Notes under the pieces: model-generated
Databases searched by the model: none
What the model was told of the DNA's origin: nothing
The model's input: the letters and a program-made list of their open reading frames with translations, nothing else
In this document: positions 1 through 9,559 of the stretch, piece after piece
Layout of the letters: each line of letters opens with the position of its first letter
Numbering within the stretch: position 1 is the first letter of the stretch
Position numbers and translations under genes: made by a program
Assembly: GCA_016184365.1 (NCBI GenBank)
Contig: JACPCW010000105.1
Coordinates: 1-64,000, forward strand
DNA: 64,000 nucleotides
DNA from: Candidatus Rokuibacteriota bacterium
GTDB taxonomy: Bacteria > Methylomirabilota > Methylomirabilia > Rokubacteriales > CSP1-6
Direction of reading: 5' to 3'

Positions 1-210
1 GAAGTGCTGCGCGACGTCTCGATGGTGAAGCTCTTCACCGCGGAGATGGCCCAGCGCGTCGCGTACGACTGCGTCCAGCTCCACGGCGGCTACGGCTACA
101 TGCGCGAGTACCCCGTGGAGCGGTTCGCGCGCGACGTGCGCCTGCTGACGATCGGCGGCGGCACGAGCGAGATCATGAAGGAGATCATCGCGAAGGAGTT
201 GAAGCTCTGA
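1..210 (+). CDS. acyl-CoA dehydrogenase, C-terminal fragment
   Basis: The frame is open from the window edge, so only about the last 69 residues are present. They match the C-terminal helical domain of acyl-CoA dehydrogenases: [20 protein letters not shown] followed by a [18 protein letters not shown] tail, which in this family contacts the FAD of the neighbouring subunit. The enzyme would oxidise an acyl-CoA to the enoyl-CoA; substrate length cannot be judged from this end. The stop codon overlaps the likely start of the downstream sugar kinase, suggesting cotranscription. Confidence 0.93.
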   Translation, partial: EVLRDVSMVKLFTAEMAQRVAYDCVQLHGGYGYMREYPVERFARDVRLLTIGGGTSEIMKEIIAKELKL

Positions 211-1061
211 GCGCACCGGATTTCGTCGCCATCGGTCACGTGACCATCGACCGGTTCGGCGACGCGCGGCGTCTCGGCGGTGCGGCGCTCTATGCCGCGA
301 TCACCGCGCAGCGCCTCGGCCTGTCGGTCGGCCTGCTCACGAGCCACGGCGACGACTTTCCGCTCGAGGCGGTGCCGCCGGCCATCGAGGTCGTGACGAT
401 CCCCGCCGCCGAGACGACGACGTTCGTGCACGGGACGGACGGCGCGTCGCGGACGCTGAGCGCCGAGGTGACGGCGAATCCGATCACGGCGCAGGATCTG
501 CCGGACGACTGGGCGGACGCGCCGGTCGCGCTGCTGGCGCCGGTCGCGAACGAAGTGGATCCGCTCATCGCGGCGCGGTTTCCCGACGCGCTGATCGGCG
601 CGGCCGTCCAGGGCTGGCTGCGCCAGGCCGGCGACGACGGCATCGTCACGCCGGCCACGTGGGCGCCGCCGTCGTGGCTGCTGGACCGCGTCGCCGTGTT
701 CTTCATGAGCCTCGACGACGTGCAGGGGCTCGAGGACGAGGTGACGGAATGGCTCGAGCGGCTGCCGCTCGCGGTCCTCACGGCCGGCGCGAAGGGCGCG
801 CTGCTCTACGTGAGCGGCGACCGGTACGAGATCGCGCCGCTGCCCGTCGAGGAGATCGACGCGACGGGCGCGGGCGACGTCTTCGCCGCGGCGTTCCTCA
901 CGCGCCTGCACCTGGCCGACGAGCCGTGGGAGGCCGCGCGCGTCGCCGCGTGCGCCGCGGCGATGTCGGTGTGCGGCCCGGGCTTCACCGCGGTGCCGAA
1001 CGCCCGCGCCGTCGCGTCCGCGCTCGGCGATTACCGTCGCATGCGCGACGCCGCGCCTTGA
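207..1061 (+). CDS. PfkB-family carbohydrate/nucleoside kinase
   Basis: Ribokinase-like kinase of about 284 residues. The C-terminal [13 protein letters not shown] segment holds the family anion-hole GAGD motif with the catalytic aspartate, and the N-terminal GHVTIDRFG and LGGAALYAA segments match the substrate-binding part. No ATG is available. A GTG at 240 would remove the first beta strand (DFVAIGH), so the better start is CTG at 207, which overlaps the upstream TGA as CTGA. The family phosphorylates sugars or nucleosides; the substrate here is unknown. The gene lies ahead of a cyclophilin-like protein and a small transaldolase, consistent with sugar-phosphate metabolism. Confidence 0.85.
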   Translation: MSAPDFVAIGHVTIDRFGDARRLGGAALYAAITAQRLGLSVGLLTSHGDDFPLEAVPPAIEVVTIPAAETTTFVHGTDGASRTLSAEVTANPITAQDLPDDWADAPVALLAPVANEVDPLIAARFPDALIGAAVQGWLRQAGDDGIVTPATWAPPSWLLDRVAVFFMSLDDVQGLEDEVTEWLERLPLAVLTAGAKGALLYVSGDRYEIAPLPVEEIDATGAGDVFAAAFLTRLHLADEPWEAARVAACAAAMSVCGPGFTAVPNARAVASALGDYRRMRDAAP

Positions 1062-1087
1062 CACGCTTTCGGGCGGGAGCCTAGGCT
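1058..1087 (+). promoter_or_regulatory. sigma70-type promoter for cyclophilin-like/transaldolase pair
   Basis: TTGACA at 1058-1063, an 18-base spacer and TAGGCT at 1082-1087. The ATG at 1095 follows after 7 bases, so the transcript would begin at or next to the start codon (leaderless). The -35 box overlaps the PfkB stop codon. The best two-box promoter in the window. Confidence 0.6.
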
Positions 1088-1094
1088 TCCCGGG

Positions 1095-1490
1095 ATGGCC
1101 GGCCGCGTGATGCGCATCACCGCCGGTCAGGTCGTCGCCGAGGGGCGTCTGAGCGAGTCCCGCACGGCGACCGTGATCTGGAACGCGCTGCCGATCGACG
1201 CCCGCGCGCAGACGTGGGGCGACGAGATCTACTTCGACATCGGCATCGGTGCCGACGCCGAATCGCCGCAGGAGGTCGTGGCGATGGGCGACCTCGCCTA
1301 CTGGCCGCCGGGGCAGGCCTTCTGCATCTTCTTCGGGCGCACGCCGGCCAGCCGCGGCGACGAGATCCGGGCGGCGAGCGGCGTCACCGTGGTGGGGCGC
1401 GTCACCGGCGACGCGACCGTGTTCAAGCGGGTGCGGTCCGGGACGGCGATCAGGCTCGAACGCGCGAGCGAAGGAGGGGCGAAGCGATGA
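1095..1490 (+). CDS. cyclophilin-like fold protein
   Basis: A 131-residue protein resembling the small bacterial cyclophilin-like family (TM1367/COG2164 type): a beta-rich chain with [19 protein letters not shown], a [17 protein letters not shown] core and a VVGRVTGD segment. Relatives adopt the cyclophilin barrel, but most lack a proven prolyl-isomerase site and their role is unknown. A promoter lies just upstream, and the stop overlaps the next ATG as ATGA, so it is probably translated together with the transaldolase. Start ATG at 1095; there is no Shine-Dalgarno sequence, as expected for a leaderless message. Confidence 0.75.
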   Translation: MAGRVMRITAGQVVAEGRLSESRTATVIWNALPIDARAQTWGDEIYFDIGIGADAESPQEVVAMGDLAYWPPGQAFCIFFGRTPASRGDEIRAASGVTVVGRVTGDATVFKRVRSGTAIRLERASEGGAKR

Positions 1491-2137
1491 AGATCTTCCT
1501 CGATACGGCGAACATCAACGAAATCAAGGAAGGGCTGGCGCTCGGCGTCGTGGACGGTGTCACCACGAACCCGTCGCTGGCCGCGAAGGAGAAGCGACCG
1601 TTCCGGCCGCTCGTGGAGGAGATCTGCGCGCTCGTCCCCGGCGACGTGAGCCTCGAGGTCGTCGCGACCGACCTCGAGGGCATGGTGAAGGAAGGCGAGG
1701 AGCTCGCGCAGATCGGCCCGAACGTCGTCATCAAGTGCCCGCTGACGAAGGACGGTCTCAAGGCCGTGAAGTACCTCACGGGCAAGGGCCATCGCGTCAA
1801 CCAGACGCTCTGCTTCTCGGCGACGCAGGCGCTCCTGTCGGCGAAGGCCGGCGCGTACTACATCAGCCCGTTCCTCGGGCGGCTCGACGACATCGGCGCG
1901 ATCGGCATGGATCTGATCCGCGACATCACCGAGATCTACCGGGTGCAGGGCTTCAAGACGCAGGTGCTCGCCGCGTCGATCCGCAACCCGCTGCACGTGA
2001 TCGACGCCGCGAAGGCGGGCGCGCACGTGGTGACGCTGCCGTTCAGCGTGCTCGAGCAGCTCATGAAGCACCCGCTGACCGACATCGGGCTCAAGAAGTT
2101 CCTCGACGACTGGGCGAAGTCCGGCGCGAAGATCTAG
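1487..2137 (+). CDS. fsa: fructose-6-phosphate aldolase / small transaldolase
   Basis: A 216-residue single-domain transaldolase, the usual length of the TalC/FSA subfamily. The N-terminus [15 protein letters not shown] and the TTNPSL motif are diagnostic. The Schiff-base lysine lies in NVVIKCPLT, and [19 protein letters not shown] and SPFLGRLDD complete the barrel. It interconverts sugar phosphates in the cytoplasm, either as transaldolase or by cleaving fructose 6-phosphate into dihydroxyacetone and glyceraldehyde 3-phosphate; sequence alone does not separate these. The ATG overlaps the upstream stop by 4 bases. A strong hairpin follows 26 bases after the stop. Confidence 0.92.
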   Translation: MKIFLDTANINEIKEGLALGVVDGVTTNPSLAAKEKRPFRPLVEEICALVPGDVSLEVVATDLEGMVKEGEELAQIGPNVVIKCPLTKDGLKAVKYLTGKGHRVNQTLCFSATQALLSAKAGAYYISPFLGRLDDIGAIGMDLIRDITEIYRVQGFKTQVLAASIRNPLHVIDAAKAGAHVVTLPFSVLEQLMKHPLTDIGLKKFLDDWAKSGAKI

Positions 2138-2163
2138 CCGCGCTCCGCAACACCGGGTGAACC

Positions 2164-2187
2164 GACGGGGGCCGCGCGGCCCCCGTC
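2164..2187 (+). terminator. strong GC hairpin after transaldolase
   Basis: A perfect 10-bp stem (GACGGGGGCC / GGCCCCCGTC) around a GCGC tetraloop. There is no U-tract, so it may act as a Rho-assisted terminator or 3' stabiliser. It also lies between convergent genes and could serve both strands. Confidence 0.6.
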
Positions 2188-2194
2188 GTCGCGT

Positions 2195-2446
2195 TCAGCG
2201 CCCGAGGACGACGTCGATTCCCGAAAGCACCAGCTCGAGCTTGGATCTGGAGAGCTTCCCGGCTCGTTCGGTGAGGTCCGTCTTGTCCAGCGTCACCAGC
2301 TGGGAGACGTTGGCGACCGATTCCTTCGGAAGCCCGGTGAGGCTCGACGGCAGCGGCACGTTCCCGGGTGCGGTCGCCCACTTGAGGTTGCTTGTCAGGC
2401 GTCTCTCGATTCTTCCAGTGAGACGGGTGTCTGCTCGATCCGGCAA
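2195..2446 (-). pseudogene. MazF/PemK toxin remnant (C-terminal part only)
   Basis: From about position 2404 down to 2195 the minus strand encodes the C-terminal half of an mRNA-interferase MazF: RRLTSNLKW, TAPGNVPLP, TGLPKESVANVSQLVTLDK, then LTERAGKLSRSKLELVLSGI and VVLG. The N-terminal half that carries the first catalytic loop and conserved arginine is missing. The upstream codons are instead the out-of-frame 3' end of the neighbouring gene. No antitoxin partner is adjacent. This is best read as a decayed toxin left at a recombination junction. Confidence 0.7.
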
Positions 2447-2835
2447 TCACCGAAACGCACCGTTACGGAGCGAAGTCGTCTCGCCCATGTCGCGAGCCAT
2501 CGCGACTTCGTCTCGAAGCAGCGATTCCACGCGGCCATGCCGTCACGACTCGACGACGCGGCCCGCTCTTCGGTGCGGCAATCGCCGAGGGTGGGGTGCC
2601 GGGCCGCGGTGACTCCGTCGTCGATGTCTCCGGTCGCGAGCACCGTTCCGGTGACATCGCGAAACGTGATGGCGGCGGTGCGCACGTGGCCGTAGATCTG
2701 TCGGTCAGTCCTCAGCGACACGTCGTTGATGGACACGTCCAGCACGGCGTGCGACGCGGCATGCCAGTAGCCCCAGCCGACGACCGCCACGACCAGCGCT
2801 GCGACACATCCGGCGACGATGAACGCGCGTCGCAC
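2395..2835 (-). CDS. hypothetical membrane-anchored small protein
   Basis: A 146-residue protein with an N-terminal hydrophobic segment (about residues 4-24, FIVAGCVAALVVAVVGWGY) that looks like a signal anchor. A beta-rich stretch follows (VLDVSINDVSLRTDRQIYGHV), ending in a basic, cysteine-containing tail with DC motifs. I do not recognise the family. Start is GTG. Its 3' end runs into the MazF remnant by about 50 bases, so the original C-terminus may have been altered by the same rearrangement. Confidence 0.5.
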   Translation of the reverse strand: MRRAFIVAGCVAALVVAVVGWGYWHAASHAVLDVSINDVSLRTDRQIYGHVRTAAITFRDVTGTVLATGDIDDGVTAARHPTLGDCRTEERAASSSRDGMAAWNRCFETKSRWLATWARRLRSVTVRFGDCRIEQTPVSLEESRDA

Positions 2836-2858
2836 CGTCGGAGAGCCGTCGCCGCGCG

Positions 2859-3743
2859 TCAGAGCCGCGGGCGCACGTCGCGCGCGAACCGTTCGTAGGT
2901 CGCGACCATGTCGTCCAGATCACGCATGCGCGTCTCGAGGACGACGTGGCTCACGCCGAGGTCGGCGAGGCCCTTGATCTCCGCGACGACCTCGTCCGCG
3001 GGGCGGCGGGACGCGAGCCCGATGCGGGCGGTGATCGTCAGCGTCGAGAAATCGCGCCCGGCGGCGCGGCAGGCCTCGCGCAAGCGCGCGAGCGCCGGCT
3101 CCATGACCTCGCGAGCGGGGAAGGCCGCATGCCAGCCGTCGCCGAGCTGCACGACGCGGCGCAGCGCCGCCGGCGTGTGACCGCCGATCCAGATCGGGAT
3201 CGCGCCCGCGGCCGGCTTCGGGAACACGCCGAGCTCGTCGAACTGGAAGAACTCGCCGTGAAACGACACGCGCTCGCCGGGGGCCCAGCACGCGCGGATG
3301 ATCCGCAGCGCCTCGTCGCTCCATGCGCCGCGGCGCTCGTGCGGCACCCCGAACAGCTCGATCTCCTCCTTCATCCAGCCGACGCCGGCGCCGAGGATCA
3401 CGCGACCGGGCGCGAGCTGATCGAGCGTCGCGAGCATCTTCGCGAGCAGGACGGGATGCCGGTGCGGCAGCACGAGCACGGTCGTGCCGAGCTTCAGCCG
3501 TTCCGTTGCACCGGCGACCACGGCGAGCGTCGTCAGCGGCTCGAGGAAGTTCTCGGTCGGCGGCAGCGGGAAATCACCGGTCGTGCTGTACGGATAGCGG
3601 GACCGGATCGTGAACGGGACGACCACGTGGTCGCTGACCCAGAGCGAATCGAACCCGAGCGCCTCGAGGCGGCGCGCGAATCCGACGACGACGTGCCGCG
3701 TGGTCGCCGGACCGAATATCGGCAGGTGGGCGCCGATCTCCAT
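2859..3743 (-). CDS. LLM-class F420/FMN-dependent oxidoreductase
   Basis: A 294-residue luciferase-like TIM-barrel protein. It begins MEIGAHLPIFGP and contains LGFDSLWVSDHVVVP, the LGTTVLVLPHRHPVLLAKML strand-helix, LGAGVGWMKEEIELFG and IPIWIGGHTPAALRR, all typical of the F420-dependent group annotated as TIGR03619. Such enzymes move a hydride or perform monooxygenation on small organic substrates; the substrate is not predictable. Its stop and start lie close to the neighbouring minus-strand genes, and it follows the acyl-AMP ligase by only 5 bases, suggesting an operon acting on an activated acid. Confidence 0.88.
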   Translation of the reverse strand: MEIGAHLPIFGPATTRHVVVGFARRLEALGFDSLWVSDHVVVPFTIRSRYPYSTTGDFPLPPTENFLEPLTTLAVVAGATERLKLGTTVLVLPHRHPVLLAKMLATLDQLAPGRVILGAGVGWMKEEIELFGVPHERRGAWSDEALRIIRACWAPGERVSFHGEFFQFDELGVFPKPAAGAIPIWIGGHTPAALRRVVQLGDGWHAAFPAREVMEPALARLREACRAAGRDFSTLTITARIGLASRRPADEVVAEIKGLADLGVSHVVLETRMRDLDDMVATYERFARDVRPRL

Positions 3744-3748
3744 GGCGA

Positions 3749-5365
<1,617 letters not shown>

Positions 5366-5377
5366 CGCTCTACTCCT

Positions 5378-7111
5378 TCACGGGCGCGCGTCGAGCGCGG
5401 TCGAGGCGGTCCGGTCCTCTCCGTTTCTCAGGTACACGAGCTCGACGGTGTCGCCGGGCTTCTTGCCGCCGATCACGCGGCGCAGGTCTTCGAAGCCCTG
5501 CACCGGCTCGCCGGCGATCCGCACGATCACGTCACCGTCGCGCATGCCGGCGCGTTCCGCCGCGCTGCCGGGCATGACTTCCGACAGGCGAGCGCCGTCG
5601 CCGCCGGTCGCGTCGCCGACCACGCCGAGAAACGCGCCGCCGGCGCGGTCGCGCCGCTCGCGGCGCTCGGCGCGCGGGGCCTGCAGCTTCACGTAGGTGA
5701 CGGGGCCTCCGGCGGCGAGACGCTCGACGACGCCCGCGGCCACGGCGGCGACGCGGGCCAGACCGGCGGCGTCGATGCGGTCGGCGGTATCCGTCGGCTT
5801 GTGATAGTCGTCGTGGCGTCCGGTGTGGAAGAACAGCACGGGCGTGCCCGCGCGATAGAACCGCAGGTGGTCCGACGGCGCGAACGGCGCGCCGCGCGTC
5901 TTCACGGCGACGCCGGCGGCGCGGGCCGCGTCGTTCACGAGACGGGCGAGCCCGCTCCCGCTGTCGACGCCGCCGATCTGAAGGGCTGCGCTGCCGAGCC
6001 GTCCGACCATGTCGAGATTGATCATGGCGACGGTGCGGCCCGGTGGCATCGCCGGCGCGTTCACGTAGTGCCGCGACCCGACGAGCCCGATCTCCTCGGC
6101 GCCGAACAGCGCGAACACGAGCGTGCGCGGCGCGCCGCCCGCGGTGGCGAACGCGCGCGCCAGGCCGAGCACGATCGCCGTGCCGGAGGCGTTGTCGTCC
6201 GCGCCGGGATGCACCTGGCCGTTCACGACGCCGACGTGGTCGTGGTGTGCGCCGATGAGGACGGCTTCCCGGGCGAGCGCGGGGTCCGTTCCCGGCAGAA
6301 TGCCGATCACGTTGACCGCGCGGCGATCCTCGCGCTCGAGCGCGACGTCGATCCGCGCGCGCCGGTCGGGGACGACGAACGACGCCGGCGCGCGGCGCGT
6401 CGCGATGGCCGCCTGGAGCGCACCGACCGTCTGGCCGCTCGGGGCGAGCAGCGCGTCGGCGGCGTCACGCGTCACGCCGGCTGACACGAGATCGACGTTC
6501 GAGCTCGTCGCCTCGAGCTCCGCGAGCTCGCCGCCCGCGATCAGCAGAGCCTTCGCGCCGGCGCGCCGCGCGGCGATCAACTTGTCGAGACGCGTGGCCG
6601 CGACGTTCGCGGGCACGCCATCGAGCGCAAGCGCGATGCGGCCGCGCACGTCGACGACGCGATAGTCGTCCCATCGTCCGTCCGACGTCGAAAGACCGTA
6701 CCCGACGAACACTACATCCCCCGTCGTTTCACCGTGTCGTGAGCCGCCGTGGGGCCGCCACTCGCGATCGAGATCGAGGCGACGACCGCCAGGCCCGAGC
6801 AGATCGAACCTGCTCGTCGGTGCAAGGCGGATACCGCTGGCAACCACGAACGATTGAAAGAATGTCCCTGCGTCGCCACCGGGGCGTAGACCGGCGCTTT
6901 CGAGTTGACGCGCGATCTCCTGCGCGGCGCGCTCGCCGCCTGGCGTGCCGGTTCCACGTCCGGCCATCGTGACGGGATCCGCCAGCACCGACACCGCGCT
7001 TCCGAGGCTTTCGGCCGCCGGCAGAACGAGCCGGGCGCGATCCTGGGCGACAGCGGTGGTCGAAACGACGAACGCGAGGGCGAGGACGAGGGCGGTAGAG
7101 CGGCGGGCCAT
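5378..7111 (-). CDS. secreted M28-family zinc aminopeptidase with C-terminal PDZ domain
   Basis: A 577-residue protein with a signal peptide (MARRSTALVLALAFVVSTTAVAQ). An inserted protease-associated region follows, then the M28 metal ligands in order: GAHHDHVG, HPGADDNASGTA, FGAEEIGLVGS and NLDMVGRLG, with the last histidine in HTGRHDDYHKPTDTAD. A PDZ domain (about 480-565; FLGVVGD, MPGSAAERAGMRDGDVIVRI, VQGFEDLRRVI) closes the chain. It would trim peptides outside the cytoplasm with two zinc ions. A TAAGAT box lies 6 bases before the ATG. Confidence 0.92.
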   Translation of the reverse strand: MARRSTALVLALAFVVSTTAVAQDRARLVLPAAESLGSAVSVLADPVTMAGRGTGTPGGERAAQEIARQLESAGLRPGGDAGTFFQSFVVASGIRLAPTSRFDLLGPGGRRLDLDREWRPHGGSRHGETTGDVVFVGYGLSTSDGRWDDYRVVDVRGRIALALDGVPANVAATRLDKLIAARRAGAKALLIAGGELAELEATSSNVDLVSAGVTRDAADALLAPSGQTVGALQAAIATRRAPASFVVPDRRARIDVALEREDRRAVNVIGILPGTDPALAREAVLIGAHHDHVGVVNGQVHPGADDNASGTAIVLGLARAFATAGGAPRTLVFALFGAEEIGLVGSRHYVNAPAMPPGRTVAMINLDMVGRLGSAALQIGGVDSGSGLARLVNDAARAAGVAVKTRGAPFAPSDHLRFYRAGTPVLFFHTGRHDDYHKPTDTADRIDAAGLARVAAVAAGVVERLAAGGPVTYVKLQAPRAERRERRDRAGGAFLGVVGDATGGDGARLSEVMPGSAAERAGMRDGDVIVRIAGEPVQGFEDLRRVIGGKKPGDTVELVYLRNGEDRTASTALDARP

Positions 7112-7117
7112 CGGGGT

Positions 7118-7123
7118 ATCTTA
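7118..7123 (-). promoter_or_regulatory. -10 box of peptidase gene (leaderless)
   Basis: TAAGAT on the minus strand, 6 bases ahead of the ATG at 7111, so transcription would begin at about the start codon. No convincing -35 was seen. Confidence 0.4.
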
Positions 7124-7175
7124 CCTCGCTCGCGGGCGCGCTCGCGGGCGCGCGCTTTGCACGCCTCGAGTCCGC

Positions 7176-7478
7176 ATGTCGATCAGTGTGATCCAGATCC
7201 ATCGCTTCCACGCCGCGTTCCTCGGCGAAGGACGGCGCTGGGCGGTCTATGCGCTCGGTGGGCGCCGCGACGACGACCGCTGGATCGGGTGGCTCGAGTT
7301 CGAGGACGTGCACGGCGAGGCGCGCGCGACCGGCCGCGAGACGACGCAGCCGAGCTTCGACGCGCTCGTGTACTGGGCGACGGGAATCGAGCCGACGTAT
7401 CTCGAGGGCGCGTTCACGCGCGCCGTCGCGATCCCGATGCCGGGCGCGCCGCCGACGGGCGAGCGTCTGGTCGCGTAG
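7176..7478 (+). CDS. hypothetical protein, 100 aa
   Basis: Short soluble protein beginning MSISVIQIHRFHAAFLGEGR, with WIGWLEFEDVHGEARATGRE and YWATGIEPTYLEGAFTRA. Codon use matches the surrounding genes. I do not recognise a family and see no signal peptide or membrane segment. It stands alone, divergent from the peptidase. The 160 bases after it hold nothing I can identify. Confidence 0.6.
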   Translation: MSISVIQIHRFHAAFLGEGRRWAVYALGGRRDDDRWIGWLEFEDVHGEARATGRETTQPSFDALVYWATGIEPTYLEGAFTRAVAIPMPGAPPTGERLVA

Positions 7479-7637
7479 CGGCGGCTCCGGCGCGCCGGAC
7501 GCGCGACCTCCTCCATACGTCACGGCGCGCCCCTCTGCCCCCACGTCGGATCGACTTGCGTGTCGCCGCCGCGGCCGTGGCGAGCGTCGGAAAGGACGCC
7601 GCGAGCACGGAGGCCGCGCCAGATGGGCTGCCGGCGA

Positions 7638-8078
7638 TCAGGCCCGGTCGTCCCGGAGGACGACCAGCGAGAACGGCGTATATCGCCGGATCAACTCGAA
7701 ATCGCCGCGGTTGAAGGTGTACAGATCCGCTCCGATGCGTCGGGCGCTCAGCGCGAGCAGGACGTCGTTGACGGTTTCCTGCATCTTCGCCTTGCGTCCG
7801 GGCTCGCGCCTGGTGATGCGGGCGACGAGCTTGCCCGCTTCCTGCCAGTCGTCGAACGTCGGCGTCACGATCCGTCCGACGCGTTGCGGGGACCCGACCT
7901 GGCGATCGACCAGGTGAACGGCGGCGGCATCGAGGGCACCTGCGTAGAGTTCCTCGGCGACGACACCGGCGAGATAGGTCCGGAAGATCAGAGGCAGGAA
8001 GCGCCGTTCGAAGAACGAGGCGCCCGCGCTCGAGCGCATCGCGAAGAGGTACCCGTTGGTGTCGAGGACGAGCGGCAC
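7638..8078 (-). CDS. PIN-domain ribonuclease toxin (VapC-like)
   Basis: A 146-residue PIN protein. The first acidic residue is in LVLDTNGYLFAM. A second acidic region (VVAEELYAGAL) and NDVLLALSARRIGADLYTFN, with the third/fourth acids near the C-terminus, complete the Mg2+-binding site expected of PIN RNases. It would cleave RNA when freed from its antitoxin. Start is GTG at 8078, one base after the stop of the RHH antitoxin gene, the usual antitoxin-first operon. Confidence 0.82.
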   Translation of the reverse strand: MPLVLDTNGYLFAMRSSAGASFFERRFLPLIFRTYLAGVVAEELYAGALDAAAVHLVDRQVGSPQRVGRIVTPTFDDWQEAGKLVARITRREPGRKAKMQETVNDVLLALSARRIGADLYTFNRGDFELIRRYTPFSLVVLRDDRA

Positions 8079-8079
8079 G

Positions 8080-8274
8080 TCAGCGGTAGACGTCGACGAA
8101 CCGACCGCGACCCTTGCTGATCAACTCGCGAAGCGTCGCTTCGACCTCGTGGTTGGCGACGGCATGTTCGAGCGCGCGCGTGATCGCCTCGGTGTTCGTC
8201 GAGACGCGGAAGACCCGGCGGGCTCGCCTCAGCAGCGCTTCATCGATGAGAATGCTCGTGCGTCGCTTCGGCAC
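8080..8274 (-). CDS. ribbon-helix-helix antitoxin (VapB-like)
   Basis: A 64-residue protein: RRTSILIDEALLRRARR gives the RHH beta strand and first helix, VSTNTEAITRALEHAV the second helix, then a short toxin-binding tail. It should dimerise, bind the operon promoter and neutralise the adjacent PIN toxin. Start is GTG at 8274 with a GGGAGGG ribosome-binding site. A TATACT -10 box lies upstream at 8296-8291. Confidence 0.8.
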   Translation of the reverse strand: MPKRRTSILIDEALLRRARRVFRVSTNTEAITRALEHAVANHEVEATLRELISKGRGRFVDVYR

Positions 8275-8390
8275 GGCGCCCTCCCGCGCCAGTATATGAC
8301 GAAATCAGGGCGCGGTAATATCGGCGTCGATGCGCTCCATGCGCTGAAGCCCGAACGTCACGAGCGCTGATCGGTCGTCGCCGGCCGCGA

Positions 8391-8404
8391 TACATCATGA
8401 TGTA
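8391..8404 (+). promoter_or_regulatory. 14-bp palindromic operator upstream of RHH antitoxin
   Basis: TACATCATGATGTA is a perfect 14-bp palindrome that ends 8 bases before the ATG at 8413. RHH dimers bind such short inverted repeats, so this is probably the autoregulatory operator of the second toxin-antitoxin pair. Confidence 0.6.
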
Positions 8405-8412
8405 ATGGCGGC

Positions 8413-8655
8413 ATGGCTACCTACCACCGCACTCAGGTCCTGCTCGAGCCCTGGCAGTACGGCGCGCTCAGGGCCCTGGCCGCCCGCGAAGGCATCAGCA
8501 TGTCCGACATGATCCGGCGCATCCTGACCAACCAGCTCCGGCCGCGTTCGCGAGGGACCCGCGGGCTTCGGACCATTGCCGGCATCGGTCGGGATCGGAA
8601 AGCCTCCGGGCGCGATCACGATCGCTGGCTCTACGGACCTCCGGCCTCCGCGTGA
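8413..8655 (+). CDS. ribbon-helix-helix antitoxin
   Basis: An 80-residue protein: TYHRTQVLLEPWQYGALRAL forms the RHH strand and helix, REGISMSDMIRRIL the second helix, and the C-terminal tail ends HDRWLYGP, which would wrap the partner toxin. The stop overlaps the PIN-toxin GTG start by 4 bases, and a palindromic operator sits immediately upstream. Function as the antitoxin is inferred from fold and position. Confidence 0.8.
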   Translation: MATYHRTQVLLEPWQYGALRALAAREGISMSDMIRRILTNQLRPRSRGTRGLRTIAGIGRDRKASGRDHDRWLYGPPASA

Positions 8656-9059
8656 GCCGGGTTCGCCTGTTCGTCGATACGAGCGCCTGGTTCGCCTATG
8701 TCAACGCGGGAGACCCGGAGCATCGCCGCATTCGGGCGATCCTGGACGATCCCCCCGGACGTCTCGTCACCTCGAGCTACGTCTTCGACGAGAGCGTGAC
8801 GCTGACGCAGGCGCGACTCGGTCACCGACGAGCGGTGACGGTCGGAAGAACCCTGCTCGACCCGGGGCTCGTGGAACTGGTGCATGTGGCTCCGGCTGAC
8901 GAGAAGACGGCGTGGGGTCTCTTCGAGCAGCGACCGGACAAGTCCTACAGTTTCACCGACTGCACGAGCTTCGTCGTGATGCGCCGCGAGAAGATCGAGC
9001 GCGCGGTGGCCCTGGACGTTCACTTCTCGCAGGAGGGCTTCTCCGTGCTTCCTGGCTGA
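8652..9059 (+). CDS. PIN-domain ribonuclease toxin
   Basis: A 135-residue PIN protein. FVDTSAWFAYVN carries the first aspartate, TSSYVFDESVTLTQARLG the second acidic position, and YSFTDCTSFVVMRREKI the typical TD(C/A) active-site motif. RNase toxin of the VapC group. It starts at GTG in GTGA overlap with the antitoxin, so the two are translationally coupled. Confidence 0.85.
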   Translation: MSRVRLFVDTSAWFAYVNAGDPEHRRIRAILDDPPGRLVTSSYVFDESVTLTQARLGHRRAVTVGRTLLDPGLVELVHVAPADEKTAWGLFEQRPDKSYSFTDCTSFVVMRREKIERAVALDVHFSQEGFSVLPG

Positions 9060-9085
9060 GTCGCCGCAGCGACCCGCCGCCGAAC

Positions 9086-9433
9086 TCATTTCATCGCCAG
9101 CAAGTACTCGGTGGTCGGCGCGGTGACGCGAAGACCGTCGAACTGCGGGAGATCCGCGGCGGTCGTCTCGTGGTGCGCCGAAAGGAAGCCCTTGGCGCCG
9201 TCGTTCAGCCAGTCCTCGGGAAGGTGCTGCTCGGCCGCCACCCGTCGGGCCAGTTCGCGCACGAGCGAGGCCGGCTCGAAGATCGCGTCGACGTCCTTCG
9301 TGCTCGGTCGCGCGCTGAACGCGAGAACCATGACCGTACCGCCGAGCAGGCACAGCTCGCCTTGTGTACCCCGCTCCCGGAGGAGCTCGGCCAACCGCCG
9401 CAGCGCGCCGAGGATCGTTGCCCGGTCGAGCAT
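9086..9433 (-). CDS. nucleotidyltransferase (DUF6036/MNT-like), probably C-terminally shortened
   Basis: A 115-residue protein with helix ILGALRRLAELLRERG, then ELCLLGGTVMVLAFSARPST and KDVDAIFEP, which resemble the nucleotidyltransferase GG...D-x-D core of DUF6036/AbiEii-type proteins. Relatives usually continue past the LLAMK motif with a helical DRDDIRFL segment; here a TGA follows LLAMK directly. The gene converges with the PIN toxin 26 bases away, so its 3' part may have been lost when the toxin pair arrived. Activity is doubtful. Confidence 0.6.
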   Translation of the reverse strand: MLDRATILGALRRLAELLRERGTQGELCLLGGTVMVLAFSARPSTKDVDAIFEPASLVRELARRVAAEQHLPEDWLNDGAKGFLSAHHETTAADLPQFDGLRVTAPTTEYLLAMK

Positions 9434-9559
9434 GACGGATCGATTCTACTGCCCGGCGCGCGCGGCCGTGTTTCCCGGCGGCGACACGGTCGTCGTCGAG
9501 CTGCCTCCGGAGGATGACCGCAGAGGCCAGATGGTGGCCGCACGTCGACCGTCCCGGTG

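Noticed and set aside
9086-9433. Nucleotidyltransferase as another UGA-recoded gene
   Set aside because: The TGA follows LLAMK, not a cysteine position, and the codons after it do not continue the family's homology.
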